In this document: in pieces, positions 24,391 to 33,561 of the stretch
How positions within the stretch are numbered: position 1 is the first letter of the stretch
How the letters are laid out: every line of letters starts with the position of its first letter
Notes under the pieces: generated by a model
Database searches by the model: none
What the model was told of the DNA's origin: nothing
What the model saw: only the letters and a program-made list of their open reading frames with translations
Assembly (NCBI GenBank): GCA_024699595.1
Contig: JAILPG010000191.1
Span: forward strand, 1-37,161
DNA from: Lachnospiraceae bacterium
GTDB lineage: Bacteria > Bacillota_A > Clostridia > Lachnospirales > Lachnospiraceae
Direction of reading: 5' to 3'
Length of the DNA: 37,161 nt
Made by a program: the position numbers and the translations under genes

Positions 24391-26847
24391 ATGCCGCTTA
24401 AGTACAATGCAAAGGCAAAAAAGGCAATATCCATCGCCGAAAAGACTTCAAAAAAACTTAATCACGGATATACGGGTACCGAGCATCTTCTCATAGGACT
24501 TATAGAGGAGGGGAGCGGAGTGGCTTCCAAGGTCCTTTTGGAAAACGGTGCCAGAACAGAGGCCATAGAGCAGCTTATAAAGGATCAGATCGCCATAGCG
24601 GACTTTGTGGATATCAAGGAGAGAGACGGTTATACGCCCAAGCTTTCGGATATTCTTGAAGCATCTGAGGAGATAGCGGATTCTTTTAAGGCTGTGGAGA
24701 TAGGGACTGAGCATCTGCTGATTGCCCTTATAAAGGATATTGATAATCTTGCTGTCAGGATCTTAAACACTCTCGGTATCAATACACAGAAGCTGTATGT
24801 GGATCTGCTCGTTGCAATGGGCGAGGATGTGGCAAGATACAAGGAAGAGATACAGAGCCTGAGACTTGGCGCGGGAAGAGGGGCTTTCAGCCAGAAGGAA
24901 GGCTTGACCGTTGATTCCTACAGCAGGGATATCACAAAGCTTGCTGAAGAAGGAAAGCTAGATCCCGTGATCGGAAGGGAATCCGAGATACAGAGGATCA
25001 TACAGACCTTAAGCAGGAGGACCAAGAACAATCCTTGTCTTGTCGGCGAGCCCGGAGTCGGAAAGACTGCCATAGTCGAGGGACTTGCGGCAAGGATCGT
25101 TGAACAGGATGTTCCAAAGACCCTTATCGGAAAGAGGGTGCTCACCCTCGATCTGTCGGCAATGGTTGCAGGCAGCAAGTACAGGGGAGAGTTTGAGGAA
25201 AGGATTAAGAATGTAATAAATGAGGTCATCGGAACCGGAAACATCATTCTGTTCATCGATGAGATACATACGATAATAGGTGCCGGAAGCTCCGAGGGCA
25301 AGATAGATGCATCAAATATCTTAAAGCCTTCGCTTGCAAGGGGCGAGATCCAGCTGATAGGCGCCACTACCTATGACGAATACAGAAAATATATCGAAAA
25401 AGACACGGCTCTTGAGAGAAGATTTCAGAAGATCGCTGTCGAGGAGCCCTCGGAAGAGGATTCTATCCGGATATTAAAGGGGATCAGAAAGGGATATGAG
25501 AAGCATCACGGCGTAAAGATAAGCGATGATGCTGTCGAGGCCTGCGTAAAGCTTTCCGCCAGATACATAACCGACAGATTCCTTCCCGACAAGGCCATCG
25601 ATCTTATGGATGAGGCATCCGCAAAGGTCAGGCTCTCACTGTATAAAAAGACGGAGCTTGATGATGACTATTCCGAGAAGAACAGGGTCTATGAGGAAGA
25701 GAAGGAACAGGCATTAAGAGATGACCGGATGGATGATTTTATCCGTATCCGAGAAGAACAGAATTCCTTCATAAAGGAACATGAGAAAAAGCTTAAGCGT
25801 AAGCAGAGGATCGAGTCAAGAGCTTTGGAGGTTACTAAAGAGGATATCTCGGATATCGTATCTGAGTGGACAAAGATACCTCTTAAGAGGATTGAAGAAG
25901 CCGAGAGCTCAAAGCTCCTTAAGATGGAGAAGGAATTAAAGAAGAGAGTCATTGGTCAGGAGGAAGCGATCAGTGCAGTATCCCGTGCCATTAAGAGAGG
26001 CAGGGTGGGACTTAAGGAGAAAAATCGACCGATCGGGTCATTTTTATTCCTCGGTCCTACAGGTGTAGGAAAGACCGAGTTGTCAAAGGCACTTACCGAA
26101 GTACTCTTTGGAACCGAGGACGCCCTTATCAGGATAGATATGTCCGAATACATGGAAAAGCATACGGTTTCAAAGATGATCGGATCACCTCCGGGATATG
26201 TTGGATATGAGGAAGGCGGTCAATTATCCGAAAAGGTCAGAAGAAATCCGTATTCGGTCGTTCTGTTTGATGAGATCGAAAAAGCCCATCCGGATGTTTT
26301 CAATATCCTGTTACAGGTTTTGGATGACGGACACATTACTGACTCAAACGGTCGAAAAGTAAGCTTTAAGAACTGTGTGATCATAATGACCTCAAATGCC
26401 GGAGCTAACCGCATCATGGAGCCGAAGAAGCTTGGCTTTATCACTGACAACAGTGAAAAGAGAGATCATGAGGACATGAAGAAGGCTGTGATGGAGGAGG
26501 TTAAGAAGATCTTCAGGCCCGAGTTTTTAAACAGGATCGATGAGACGATAGTGTTCAGATCCCTTAATGATTCCGACATGAAGAAGATAGTGACCCTTCT
26601 TACTGACCAGCTTGGTAAGAGGATGAAGGATGAGCTTAATATGGATCTTAAGGTCACCGAAAGCGCCAAGAAGAGAGTGATCGAGAAAGGCACCGATAAG
26701 AAATACGGAGCAAGGCCGTTAAGGCGCGCCGTACAGACGATGATAGAGGATCCGCTTTCCGAGGCAGTCCTTTCAGGATCCATAAAGGAAGGACAGACTG
26801 TAACGGTATCATTTGCAAAGGGCGAAATGACCATAAAAGGCGCCTGA
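24391..26847 (+). CDS. clpC: ClpC-type AAA+ unfoldase
   Basis: Hsp100 unfoldase that feeds proteins to ClpP. 818 aa. N-terminal Clp_N double repeat (HGYTGTEHLLIGLIEEG; EIGTEHLLIALIKD), first AAA module with GEPGVGKTAIVEG and ILFIDEIHTIIGAG, then a middle coiled-coil insert of ClpC size (about residues 415-480, EKEQALRDDRMDDFIRIREE), and second AAA module with LGPTGVGKTELSKAL and VVLFDEIEKAHPDV. The ClpP-docking loop is probably KKLGFI. It starts 15 nt after the membrane protein gene with AAGGAG before the ATG. The usual ctsR-mcsA-mcsB partners are absent here, so CtsR control is not evident. ClpE is unlikely as there is no N-terminal zinc finger. Confidence 0.95.
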   Translation: MPLKYNAKAKKAISIAEKTSKKLNHGYTGTEHLLIGLIEEGSGVASKVLLENGARTEAIEQLIKDQIAIADFVDIKERDGYTPKLSDILEASEEIADSFKAVEIGTEHLLIALIKDIDNLAVRILNTLGINTQKLYVDLLVAMGEDVARYKEEIQSLRLGAGRGAFSQKEGLTVDSYSRDITKLAEEGKLDPVIGRESEIQRIIQTLSRRTKNNPCLVGEPGVGKTAIVEGLAARIVEQDVPKTLIGKRVLTLDLSAMVAGSKYRGEFEERIKNVINEVIGTGNIILFIDEIHTIIGAGSSEGKIDASNILKPSLARGEIQLIGATTYDEYRKYIEKDTALERRFQKIAVEEPSEEDSIRILKGIRKGYEKHHGVKISDDAVEACVKLSARYITDRFLPDKAIDLMDEASAKVRLSLYKKTELDDDYSEKNRVYEEEKEQALRDDRMDDFIRIREEQNSFIKEHEKKLKRKQRIESRALEVTKEDISDIVSEWTKIPLKRIEEAESSKLLKMEKELKKRVIGQEEAISAVSRAIKRGRVGLKEKNRPIGSFLFLGPTGVGKTELSKALTEVLFGTEDALIRIDMSEYMEKHTVSKMIGSPPGYVGYEEGGQLSEKVRRNPYSVVLFDEIEKAHPDVFNILLQVLDDGHITDSNGRKVSFKNCVIIMTSNAGANRIMEPKKLGFITDNSEKRDHEDMKKAVMEEVKKIFRPEFLNRIDETIVFRSLNDSDMKKIVTLLTDQLGKRMKDELNMDLKVTESAKKRVIEKGTDKKYGARPLRRAVQTMIEDPLSEAVLSGSIKEGQTVTVSFAKGEMTIKGA

Positions 26848-26864
26848 AACACCGTAGGAATGAG

Positions 26865-26894
26865 TTGCATTCATATCTTTGATTAATGTATAAT
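26865..26894 (+). promoter_or_regulatory. candidate promoter before the small orphan gene
   Basis: TTGCAT (26865-26870), 18-nt spacer, perfect TATAAT (26889-26894). It sits 18 nt after the clpC stop and about 140 nt before the start at 27035. The leader contains a 7-bp hairpin, GAACATA with TGTGTTC (26988-27006), and an unusually strong ribosome site of seven G. Confidence 0.45.
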
Positions 26895-27034
26895 CATTGT
26901 GGACGGAATATTTCATTTCGTTGACGGAAATTAACCAAAAGTACCGGATCGGATGATCGCTTTAAAATGTTTCGATCGGTGCGGGATGAACATACAGGAT
27001 GTGTTCATCAAAGTTCTCACAGGGGGGGAAAAAC

Positions 27035-27445
27035 ATGGCAGCAGTAAAGGAACTGATAAGGACTGAAAGTGACGGAACAATAAGCTTTGGAGATTATGAA
27101 CTTGCTGAAAAGTCAAAGCTTGAGGATTTCGAGAACAACGGCAATCTGTACAAGGTGAAGACCTACAGTGAGCTTACCAAGCTTGAGAGAGACGGATTGT
27201 TTGTTTATGAATCCGAGCCGGGAACTGCAGTTACGGGATTTAAGGCAAAAAAGGACGGCGTTGAGTTTAAGGTATCGGGAAATGAGGATGCCCAGATCAC
27301 CGTCGGACTTATGGAGGATACCGAATACAACGTATTCGTAAATGACAAGGAAATAGGAAAGATGAAGACCAACCTCGGAGGCAAATTAAGCTTCAGCGTG
27401 GAGCTTGCCGGAGAGGGCGAAGTATTGGTTAAGGTCATGATCTGA
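27035..27445 (+). CDS. small conserved protein of unknown function
   Basis: 136 aa, no signal peptide or membrane helix. The start at 27035 (MAAVKELIRTESDG) is fixed by AGGGGGGG about 6 nt upstream. The frame open from 26999 is ignored. The protein looks all-beta: FGDYELAEKSKLEDFENNGNLYKVKTYSELTKLERDGLFVYESEPG, then a C-terminal segment (ITVGLMEDTEYNVFVNDKEIGKMKTNLGGKLSFSVEL) with the look of a small beta-sandwich. Similar proteins in Lachnospiraceae are, as I recall, labelled endosialidase. Nothing in the sequence supports that enzyme activity. It has its own likely promoter and a strong ribosome site, suggesting high expression. Confidence 0.8.
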   Translation: MAAVKELIRTESDGTISFGDYELAEKSKLEDFENNGNLYKVKTYSELTKLERDGLFVYESEPGTAVTGFKAKKDGVEFKVSGNEDAQITVGLMEDTEYNVFVNDKEIGKMKTNLGGKLSFSVELAGEGEVLVKVMI

Positions 27446-27500
27446 ACCGGTCAATGAATTGGACCGGATAAGCCGTCTGACCTTAAAGACAGGATAGTAA

Positions 27501-28874
27501 ATGGCAAATATAAAGAAGACGACGGTATTTTTTTGCTCGGGCTGCGGATATGAGTCAGCCAAGTGGATGGGTCAGTGTCCCATGTGCAAGGAGTGGAATA
27601 CCTTCGTGGAAGAACCTGTCACCGCAAAAAAAGGCGACAGTAAGAGATTAAAAGGCGCATCTTCAGACAATGCGCCTTCTAAATTGTCTGAAGTAGAGCT
27701 TACGCAGGATGACAGGATAAGCACGGGCATAAAGGAGTTTGACAGGGTATTGGGAGGCGGTATAGTACCGGGCTCCCTTATTTTAGTCGGTGGAGATCCG
27801 GGGATCGGAAAATCGACCCTCCTTCTGCAGGTCTGCAGGAACTTATCTGCAGCTGACCATAATGTTTTATATGTATCCGGAGAGGAATCCTTAAAGCAGA
27901 TCAAGATGAGAGCCGTAAGGCTCGGAGAGTTCACGGACCGGCTTTCTCTTTTCTGTGAAACGGATCTGTCGGCAATATCCGATGTGATCAGAAAGAAAAC
28001 TCCGGAAATAGTGGTGATCGACTCGATACAGACGATGTATACGGATACGGTCTCTTCGGCTCCGGGCTCGGTCTCCCAGGTAAGAGAGGCGACCGCGGCT
28101 CTTATGCAGCTTGCAAAGACTTTAAACATCGCGATCTTCATCGTCGGACATGTGACCAAGGAAGGAATGGTTGCAGGCCCGAGGGTGCTTGAACACATGG
28201 TGGATTCCGTTCTTTATTTTGAAGGTGACAGATATGCATCCTACAGGGTGTTAAGGGGAGTAAAGAACAGGTTCGGCTCCACCAATGAAATAGGCGTGTT
28301 TGAGATGAGAGCCGAAGGTCTTGTCGAGGTACTCAATCCTTCCGAATACATGCTTTCCGGCAGGGACGAGGATTCGGCAGGCTCGGCGATAGCCTGCGCG
28401 ATGGAGGGATCACGTCCCGTACTTTTGGAGATACAGGCTCTGGTCGCTAATACCAGCTTCGGATTTCCGAAAAGGCAGGCAACGGGTGCGGATATAAACA
28501 GAGTCAACCTCTTAATGGCAGTACTTGAGAAAAAGCTTTCATTAAAAACCTCCGAATGTGACGCCTACGTCAATGTGGCGGGCGGAATGAAGATGCTTGA
28601 GCCTGCGATCGATCTAGGCATAGTGATGGCGGTCGTATCAAGCTACAGAAACAAGCCCCTCCCGAAAGATCTGATAGTATTTGGCGAGGTGGGCCTTGGC
28701 GGCGAGGTCAGATCCGTAAGCAATCCGGGACAGCGTATAATGGAGGCAAAAAAGCTCGGATTTTCAACCTGCATGCTTCCAAAGAGTGCATTAAAGAGCC
28801 TTTCCAAGTCAGAAACAGAAGGCATAAAGCTTATAGGGGTAAGCAACCTTTCAGAGGTATTAAACCTGCTTTGA
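27501..28874 (+). CDS. radA: DNA repair protein RadA (Sms)
   Basis: RecA-like ATPase that helps process recombination intermediates as a DnaB-like branch-migration helicase. 457 aa, full length. N-terminal zinc finger FFCSGCGYESAKWMGQCPMCKEWNT; Walker A GGDPGIGKSTLLLQ; Walker B VVIDSIQTMY; the RadA-specific KNRFG motif in GVKNRFGSTNEIGVF; and a C-terminal Lon-like domain (LETSECDAYVNVAGGMKM-type region through FGEVGLGGEVRSVSNPGQRI). The start has AGGATAG 6 nt upstream. In many clostridia radA follows clpC, as it nearly does here with one small gene between. Confidence 0.97.
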   Translation: MANIKKTTVFFCSGCGYESAKWMGQCPMCKEWNTFVEEPVTAKKGDSKRLKGASSDNAPSKLSEVELTQDDRISTGIKEFDRVLGGGIVPGSLILVGGDPGIGKSTLLLQVCRNLSAADHNVLYVSGEESLKQIKMRAVRLGEFTDRLSLFCETDLSAISDVIRKKTPEIVVIDSIQTMYTDTVSSAPGSVSQVREATAALMQLAKTLNIAIFIVGHVTKEGMVAGPRVLEHMVDSVLYFEGDRYASYRVLRGVKNRFGSTNEIGVFEMRAEGLVEVLNPSEYMLSGRDEDSAGSAIACAMEGSRPVLLEIQALVANTSFGFPKRQATGADINRVNLLMAVLEKKLSLKTSECDAYVNVAGGMKMLEPAIDLGIVMAVVSSYRNKPLPKDLIVFGEVGLGGEVRSVSNPGQRIMEAKKLGFSTCMLPKSALKSLSKSETEGIKLIGVSNLSEVLNLL

Positions 28875-28948
28875 CCGATACGGACGGAAAGACGAAACAG
28901 TAAGCTATAGAAGTCAGCAATAAAACCTAAAAAGGAGTAACAGGCACA

Positions 28949-31900
28949 ATGGTAAGAAGAATCTATGTGGAAAAAAAGGAACCCTACGCGGTAAAGGCTA
29001 AGGAACTGTCTGCGGATATCGTAAATTATCTGTCGGTCTCAGACTTAAAAAAAGTCAGAGAGCTTATCAGATATGATATCGAAGGCCTGTCCGACGAGGT
29101 CTATGAAAAGGCAAAGGTCACGGTTTTTTCGGAGCCGCCTGTAGACATCCTGTATGAAGAAGATTTTGAAAGAAATGAAGATGACAGGGTCTTTTCCGTG
29201 GAATATCTTCCCGGTCAGTTTGACCAAAGGGCTGACTCGGCAGAACAGTGTGTGAAGTTCTTAAAAGAGGACGAAAACCCAGTGATCAAGACGGCTGTAA
29301 CATATTGTCTGAGTGGGTCAATGACTGATGCTGAGTTTGAGGCGATCAAAAATTACTGTATAAATCCTGTTGATTCAAGAGAGACCGGATTAAAGAAGCC
29401 GGATACCCTGATCACGAATTATGAAGAGCCTGCGGACGTTATCGTATTTGACGGCTTTAAGGATATGGATGACGAAAAGCTTAAGGAGCTTTACGATTCG
29501 CTTTCTCTTGCCATGACCTTCAGGGATTTTAAACATATACAGAACTATTTTAAGAACGATGAAGACAGGGATCCCACAATGACCGAGATAAGGGTTCTTG
29601 ATACCTACTGGTCGGATCACTGCCGTCATACGACATTTTCCACCGAGCTTAAGGATATAACCTTTGATGACGGTGATTATAAGGAAGTGATAGAGGGAAG
29701 CTATCAGAAATACCTTGATACCAGAAAAGAACTGTTTGCCGGAAGGGATGACAAATATGTCTGCCTGATGGATATAGCTCTTCTTGCAATGAGAAAGCTT
29801 AAGAAAGACGGGAAGCTTTCGGATATGGAAGAATCGGATGAGATAAATGCCTGTTCCATAGTGGTTCCCGTAGAGATAGACGGAAATACCGAGGAATGGC
29901 TTGTAAGCTTTAAGAACGAGACGCATAACCATCCTACGGAAATAGAGCCTTTCGGTGGAGCGGCTACCTGTCTTGGAGGAGCGATCAGGGATCCGCTTTC
30001 GGGCAGGAGCTATGTATATCAGGCGATGAGGGTCACGGGTGCAGCAGATCCCACGCTGCCGCTTGATGCAACCCTTAAGGGAAAGCTTCCTCAGAAGAAG
30101 CTTGTAAGAGGAGCCGCAAGCGGTTACTCCTCCTACGGAAACCAGATAGGACTTGCAACAGGCTATGTAAAGGAGATATATCATCCCGGATATGTTGCAA
30201 AGAGGATGGAGATAGGTGCCGTAATGGGTGCTGCTCCGAGAAAAAACGTTATCCGTGAGACCTCGGATCCGGGAGATGTGATTATTTTACTTGGCGGCCG
30301 TACCGGAAGGGATGGCTGCGGCGGAGCTACAGGCTCATCCAAGGTACATACGGAGAGCTCGATAGAGACCTGCGGTGCCGAGGTACAGAAAGGAAATGCC
30401 CCGACTGAGAGAAAGCTCCAGCGTCTGTTCAGACGTCCCGAGGTATCAAAGCTCATAAGAAAATGCAATGATTTCGGCGCAGGCGGTGTATCGGTTGCGA
30501 TAGGAGAGCTTGCAGACGGCCTTTTGGTGGATCTTGACAAGGTACCCAAGAAATATGCGGGTCTTGACGGAACAGAGCTTGCGATCTCCGAATCGCAGGA
30601 GAGAATGGCTGTGGTGGTAGCAAAGGACGATGTTTCGCAGTTTATGAAATATGCGGATGAGGAAAACCTTGAGGCTACCGAGGTTGCCGTTGTCACGCAG
30701 GAAAAGAGGCTCGTGCTTACCTGGAGGGGTAAGAAGATAGTCGACCTTAAGAGAGAATTCCTAAATACCAACGGTGCCCATCAGGAAACTGAGGTATCCG
30801 TACACCTTCCTGACAGAAAGGAAGATTTTTTCTCTAAATATGAAACAGAAGGCGTAGGTGACTGTCTTGAAGGGCAGGATGTAAAGGGCGCAATGCTTAA
30901 AACCTTAAAGAGCTTAAATGTCTGCTCACAGAAGGGTCTTGTGGAAATGTTTGACTCATCGATCGGAGCAGGCACGGTCACGATGCCCTACGGAGGAAAG
31001 TATCAGTTAAGCGAGACCCAGACAATGATCGCAAAGCTTCCGGTCCTTAACGGAAAATGCGATACGGTTACGATGATGAGCTATGGTTTTGACCCTTATC
31101 TTTCCACCTGGAGCCCTTATCACGGAGCTGTATACGCTGTGCTTCAGTCAATGACAAAAATTGTGGCAGCAGGCGGTGATCATAAGAAGATAAGGTTTAC
31201 CTTCCAGGAATACTTTAAGAGGATGACCGAGGACAGATCACGCTGGAGTGAGCCGTTCTTAAGCCTTCTTGGTGCTTTTGAGGCACAGCTTCGGTTCGGA
31301 CTTCCCTCAATAGGCGGAAAGGATTCGATGTCGGGAACCTTTAACGATATAGATGTGCCTCCGACACTTGTATCCTTTGCCGTAGATGTGGGAGAGCTTA
31401 AGAACGTGGTTACCACGGAGCTTAAGGAAAGCGGCAATAAGCTTGTGATCCTGCTTCCAAAAAGAGATGAGAACGAGCTTCCGAGATATGAGGAAATCGA
31501 TGACCAGTATGCGAAATTCCATGATGATGTGAAAAAGGGCCTTATAAGATCGGCCTATGTGCCTGACGGTTCAGGAATCTTTGCAGCTCTTGCCAAGATG
31601 GCCTTCGGAAACGGCCTTGGGATAAAGATAGAGCACAACGTTGATAAGAGAGACCTCTTTAAACCTGTCTTTGGTGCAGTGATCGCAGAGGTAAGGCCTG
31701 AGGATGTGAGCAGGCTTTCGATAGAATATACTCTTCTCGGTGAAGTGACTGATAAGGCGGCATTTGAATACGCGGATGTATCACTTTCCGAAGAGGAAGC
31801 ACTGAAAGCCTGGAAAGAGCCTCTTGAGAAGGTATTCCCCACAGTGGCTCCCCGGGACGGAGTCAGTGGTCCATTTTCCGAAAATGCTCCTGAAAAAGAT

Positions 31901-32764
31901 AAGGCAGAAATGTATTTGCAGGAATACAGCACCGACAGCATCTACATCTGCAAACACAAGACGGCTGTTCCCACTGTGTTCATTCCGGTATTCCCCGGAA
32001 CCAACTGCGAGTATGATTCGGGAAAGGCCTTTGAAAGAGCGGGTGCCAGGGTAATAACGAAGATCTTCAGAAACAGGACTGCGGAGGATATCAGGGAATC
32101 GGTCGAAGAATTCAAAAGATCGATCGATGCATCTCAGATCATCATGTTCCCGGGTGGATTTTCTGCAGGTGATGAGCCCGACGGCTCGGCCAAGTTCTTT
32201 GCAACGGCCTTTCAGAATGCCGCGATCAAGGAAGCGGTCATGAGGCTTCTTAATGAACGCGACGGTCTGGCTCTTGGTATCTGCAACGGCTTCCAGGCAC
32301 TTATAAAGTTAGGACTCGTGCCCGACGGAAAGATAACCGGACAGAATGAGCTGTCACCGACCCTTACCTATAATACGATAAACCGCCATGTATCCAAGAT
32401 GGTATATACAAAGGTTGTTTCCAATAAATCGCCATGGCTTAAAAAAGCAGAGCTTTCGGGAGTATATGTGATACCTGCTTCCCACGGAGAGGGAAGGTTC
32501 GTCGCAAATGATGACTGCATCAAGAAGCTCTTTGAAAACGGTCAGGTTGCTACGAGATACTGCGATGAGAACGGAAACATCACTATGGATGAGGAGTGGA
32601 ACGTAAACGGCTCCTTTATGGCGGTCGAGGGAATCCTAAGTCCCGACGGAAGGGTGTTTGGAAAGATGGGACATGCCGAGAGAATAGGCGAGGGCGTGGC
32701 CGTGAATATCTACGGAGAGCAGGACATGCAGATCTTCGAAGCGGGAGTTGAGTATTTCCTGTAA
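28949..32764 (+). CDS. purL: phosphoribosylformylglycinamidine synthase, single-chain
   Basis: Converts FGAR to FGAM using glutamine and ATP. 1271 aa, the fused large form that contains both the synthase and the glutaminase, so no purS or purQ is needed. N-terminal PurS-like region, linker with TYWSDHCRHTTF, the first AIR-synthase-like half with NETHNHPTEIEPFGGAATCLGGAIRD, second half with SIGGKDSMSGTFND, and a class I glutaminase domain: PVFPGTNCEYDSGKAFERAG, FPGGFSAGDEPDGSAKF, nucleophile Cys1112 in LGICNGFQAL, and PASHGEGRFVA. The ATG follows AAGGAG. It sits about 6.8 kb after purD, with four unrelated genes between. Confidence 0.97.
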   Translation: MVRRIYVEKKEPYAVKAKELSADIVNYLSVSDLKKVRELIRYDIEGLSDEVYEKAKVTVFSEPPVDILYEEDFERNEDDRVFSVEYLPGQFDQRADSAEQCVKFLKEDENPVIKTAVTYCLSGSMTDAEFEAIKNYCINPVDSRETGLKKPDTLITNYEEPADVIVFDGFKDMDDEKLKELYDSLSLAMTFRDFKHIQNYFKNDEDRDPTMTEIRVLDTYWSDHCRHTTFSTELKDITFDDGDYKEVIEGSYQKYLDTRKELFAGRDDKYVCLMDIALLAMRKLKKDGKLSDMEESDEINACSIVVPVEIDGNTEEWLVSFKNETHNHPTEIEPFGGAATCLGGAIRDPLSGRSYVYQAMRVTGAADPTLPLDATLKGKLPQKKLVRGAASGYSSYGNQIGLATGYVKEIYHPGYVAKRMEIGAVMGAAPRKNVIRETSDPGDVIILLGGRTGRDGCGGATGSSKVHTESSIETCGAEVQKGNAPTERKLQRLFRRPEVSKLIRKCNDFGAGGVSVAIGELADGLLVDLDKVPKKYAGLDGTELAISESQERMAVVVAKDDVSQFMKYADEENLEATEVAVVTQEKRLVLTWRGKKIVDLKREFLNTNGAHQETEVSVHLPDRKEDFFSKYETEGVGDCLEGQDVKGAMLKTLKSLNVCSQKGLVEMFDSSIGAGTVTMPYGGKYQLSETQTMIAKLPVLNGKCDTVTMMSYGFDPYLSTWSPYHGAVYAVLQSMTKIVAAGGDHKKIRFTFQEYFKRMTEDRSRWSEPFLSLLGAFEAQLRFGLPSIGGKDSMSGTFNDIDVPPTLVSFAVDVGELKNVVTTELKESGNKLVILLPKRDENELPRYEEIDDQYAKFHDDVKKGLIRSAYVPDGSGIFAALAKMAFGNGLGIKIEHNVDKRDLFKPVFGAVIAEVRPEDVSRLSIEYTLLGEVTDKAAFEYADVSLSEEEALKAWKEPLEKVFPTVAPRDGVSGPFSENAPEKDKAEMYLQEYSTDSIYICKHKTAVPTVFIPVFPGTNCEYDSGKAFERAGARVITKIFRNRTAEDIRESVEEFKRSIDASQIIMFPGGFSAGDEPDGSAKFFATAFQNAAIKEAVMRLLNERDGLALGICNGFQALIKLGLVPDGKITGQNELSPTLTYNTINRHVSKMVYTKVVSNKSPWLKKAELSGVYVIPASHGEGRFVANDDCIKKLFENGQVATRYCDENGNITMDEEWNVNGSFMAVEGILSPDGRVFGKMGHAERIGEGVAVNIYGEQDMQIFEAGVEYFL

Positions 32765-32796
32765 GTGCGATTTTTCATGCAAGCACTTATTTTTCC
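32762..32796 (+). terminator. terminator after purL
   Basis: TAAGTGC (32762-32768) and GCACTTA (32783-32789) form a 7-bp stem over a 14-nt loop, followed by TTTTTCCC. The stem begins in the purL stop codon. It is a modest but correctly placed rho-independent terminator. Confidence 0.55.
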
Positions 32797-32861
32797 CAAA
32801 TCGGTTGTGAAGTCTGCAGCCATCCTTCCTCCGGCAGGCTTTGGTGAGGATCTTTACAGAC

Positions 32862-33542
32862 ATGAACAAACGTAACTACCAGCGAGAGCTTGATGCGATA
32901 ACTGAAAAAATACAGGAATCCGTAAAAAACGGCGGAAGCAAGCCATCCCTTTTGCTGCACAGCTGCTGTGCGCCCTGTTCAAGCTACTGCCTTTTGTATC
33001 TGCTCAAATACTTTGATATAACGGATCTTTATTATAATCCGAATATCACTGATGAGGCAGAATACCGGCACAGGCGGGATGAGCTTAAACGCCTTACGGA
33101 GGAATACAACAGGGAATTCCTCGGAGAGGATGCGCTTAAGATCACATTTATCGAGGGTGATCACGAACCGGAGCTCTTTCTTGAAATGGCAAAAGGCCTT
33201 GAGAATGAAAAAGAAGGCGGAAAAAGATGCTATAAATGCTATGAGCTGAGGTTGAGGAAAGCTGCACAATATGCAAAAAGCGGCGGCTTTGACTATTTTA
33301 CCACCACGCTTTCGATCTCACCGCTTAAGAATGCGGACTGGATAAACGAGATCGGGGAGCGGGTCGGAAAGGAATACGGGATAAAGCATCTTCCCTCGGA
33401 TTTTAAAAAGAAGGACGGATACCTTACCTCCATCAGGTTATCGGAAAAATATGGACTATACAGGCAGGATTACTGTGGCTGTGATTTTTCCAGGAAAAAG
33501 ACGGAACCTGACGAAGGAGCACAGACGGGTCCCGATGAATAA
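32862..33542 (+). CDS. queH: epoxyqueuosine reductase QueH
   Basis: Last step of queuosine synthesis: reduces epoxyqueuosine to queuosine in tRNA. 226 aa (formerly DUF208). The cysteine pattern matches QueH, which binds a 4Fe-4S cluster next to a second metal: LLHSCCAPCSSYC near the N-terminus, RCYKCYELRLRKAA in the middle, and DYCGCDFS at the end. FTTTLSISPLKNADWINEIG is also typical. Start at the ATG 32862 (MNKRNYQREL), which matches the usual family N-terminus. The longer TTG/GTG frame at 32841 is disfavoured, and GAGGA at 32846-32850 is the ribosome site. Other queuosine genes are not in the window. Confidence 0.94.
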   Translation: MNKRNYQRELDAITEKIQESVKNGGSKPSLLLHSCCAPCSSYCLLYLLKYFDITDLYYNPNITDEAEYRHRRDELKRLTEEYNREFLGEDALKITFIEGDHEPELFLEMAKGLENEKEGGKRCYKCYELRLRKAAQYAKSGGFDYFTTTLSISPLKNADWINEIGERVGKEYGIKHLPSDFKKKDGYLTSIRLSEKYGLYRQDYCGCDFSRKKTEPDEGAQTGPDE

Positions 33543-33561
33543 ACAGAAAGGCAGACAGATC

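Noticed and set aside
27447..27467. CCGGTC...GACCGG inverted repeat as a terminator before radA
   Set aside because: Six base pairs with a 9-nt loop and no T-run follow; too weak to call.
29390..30184. 264-codon antisense frame inside purL
   Set aside because: It lies wholly inside a conserved gene and its sequence matches no family.
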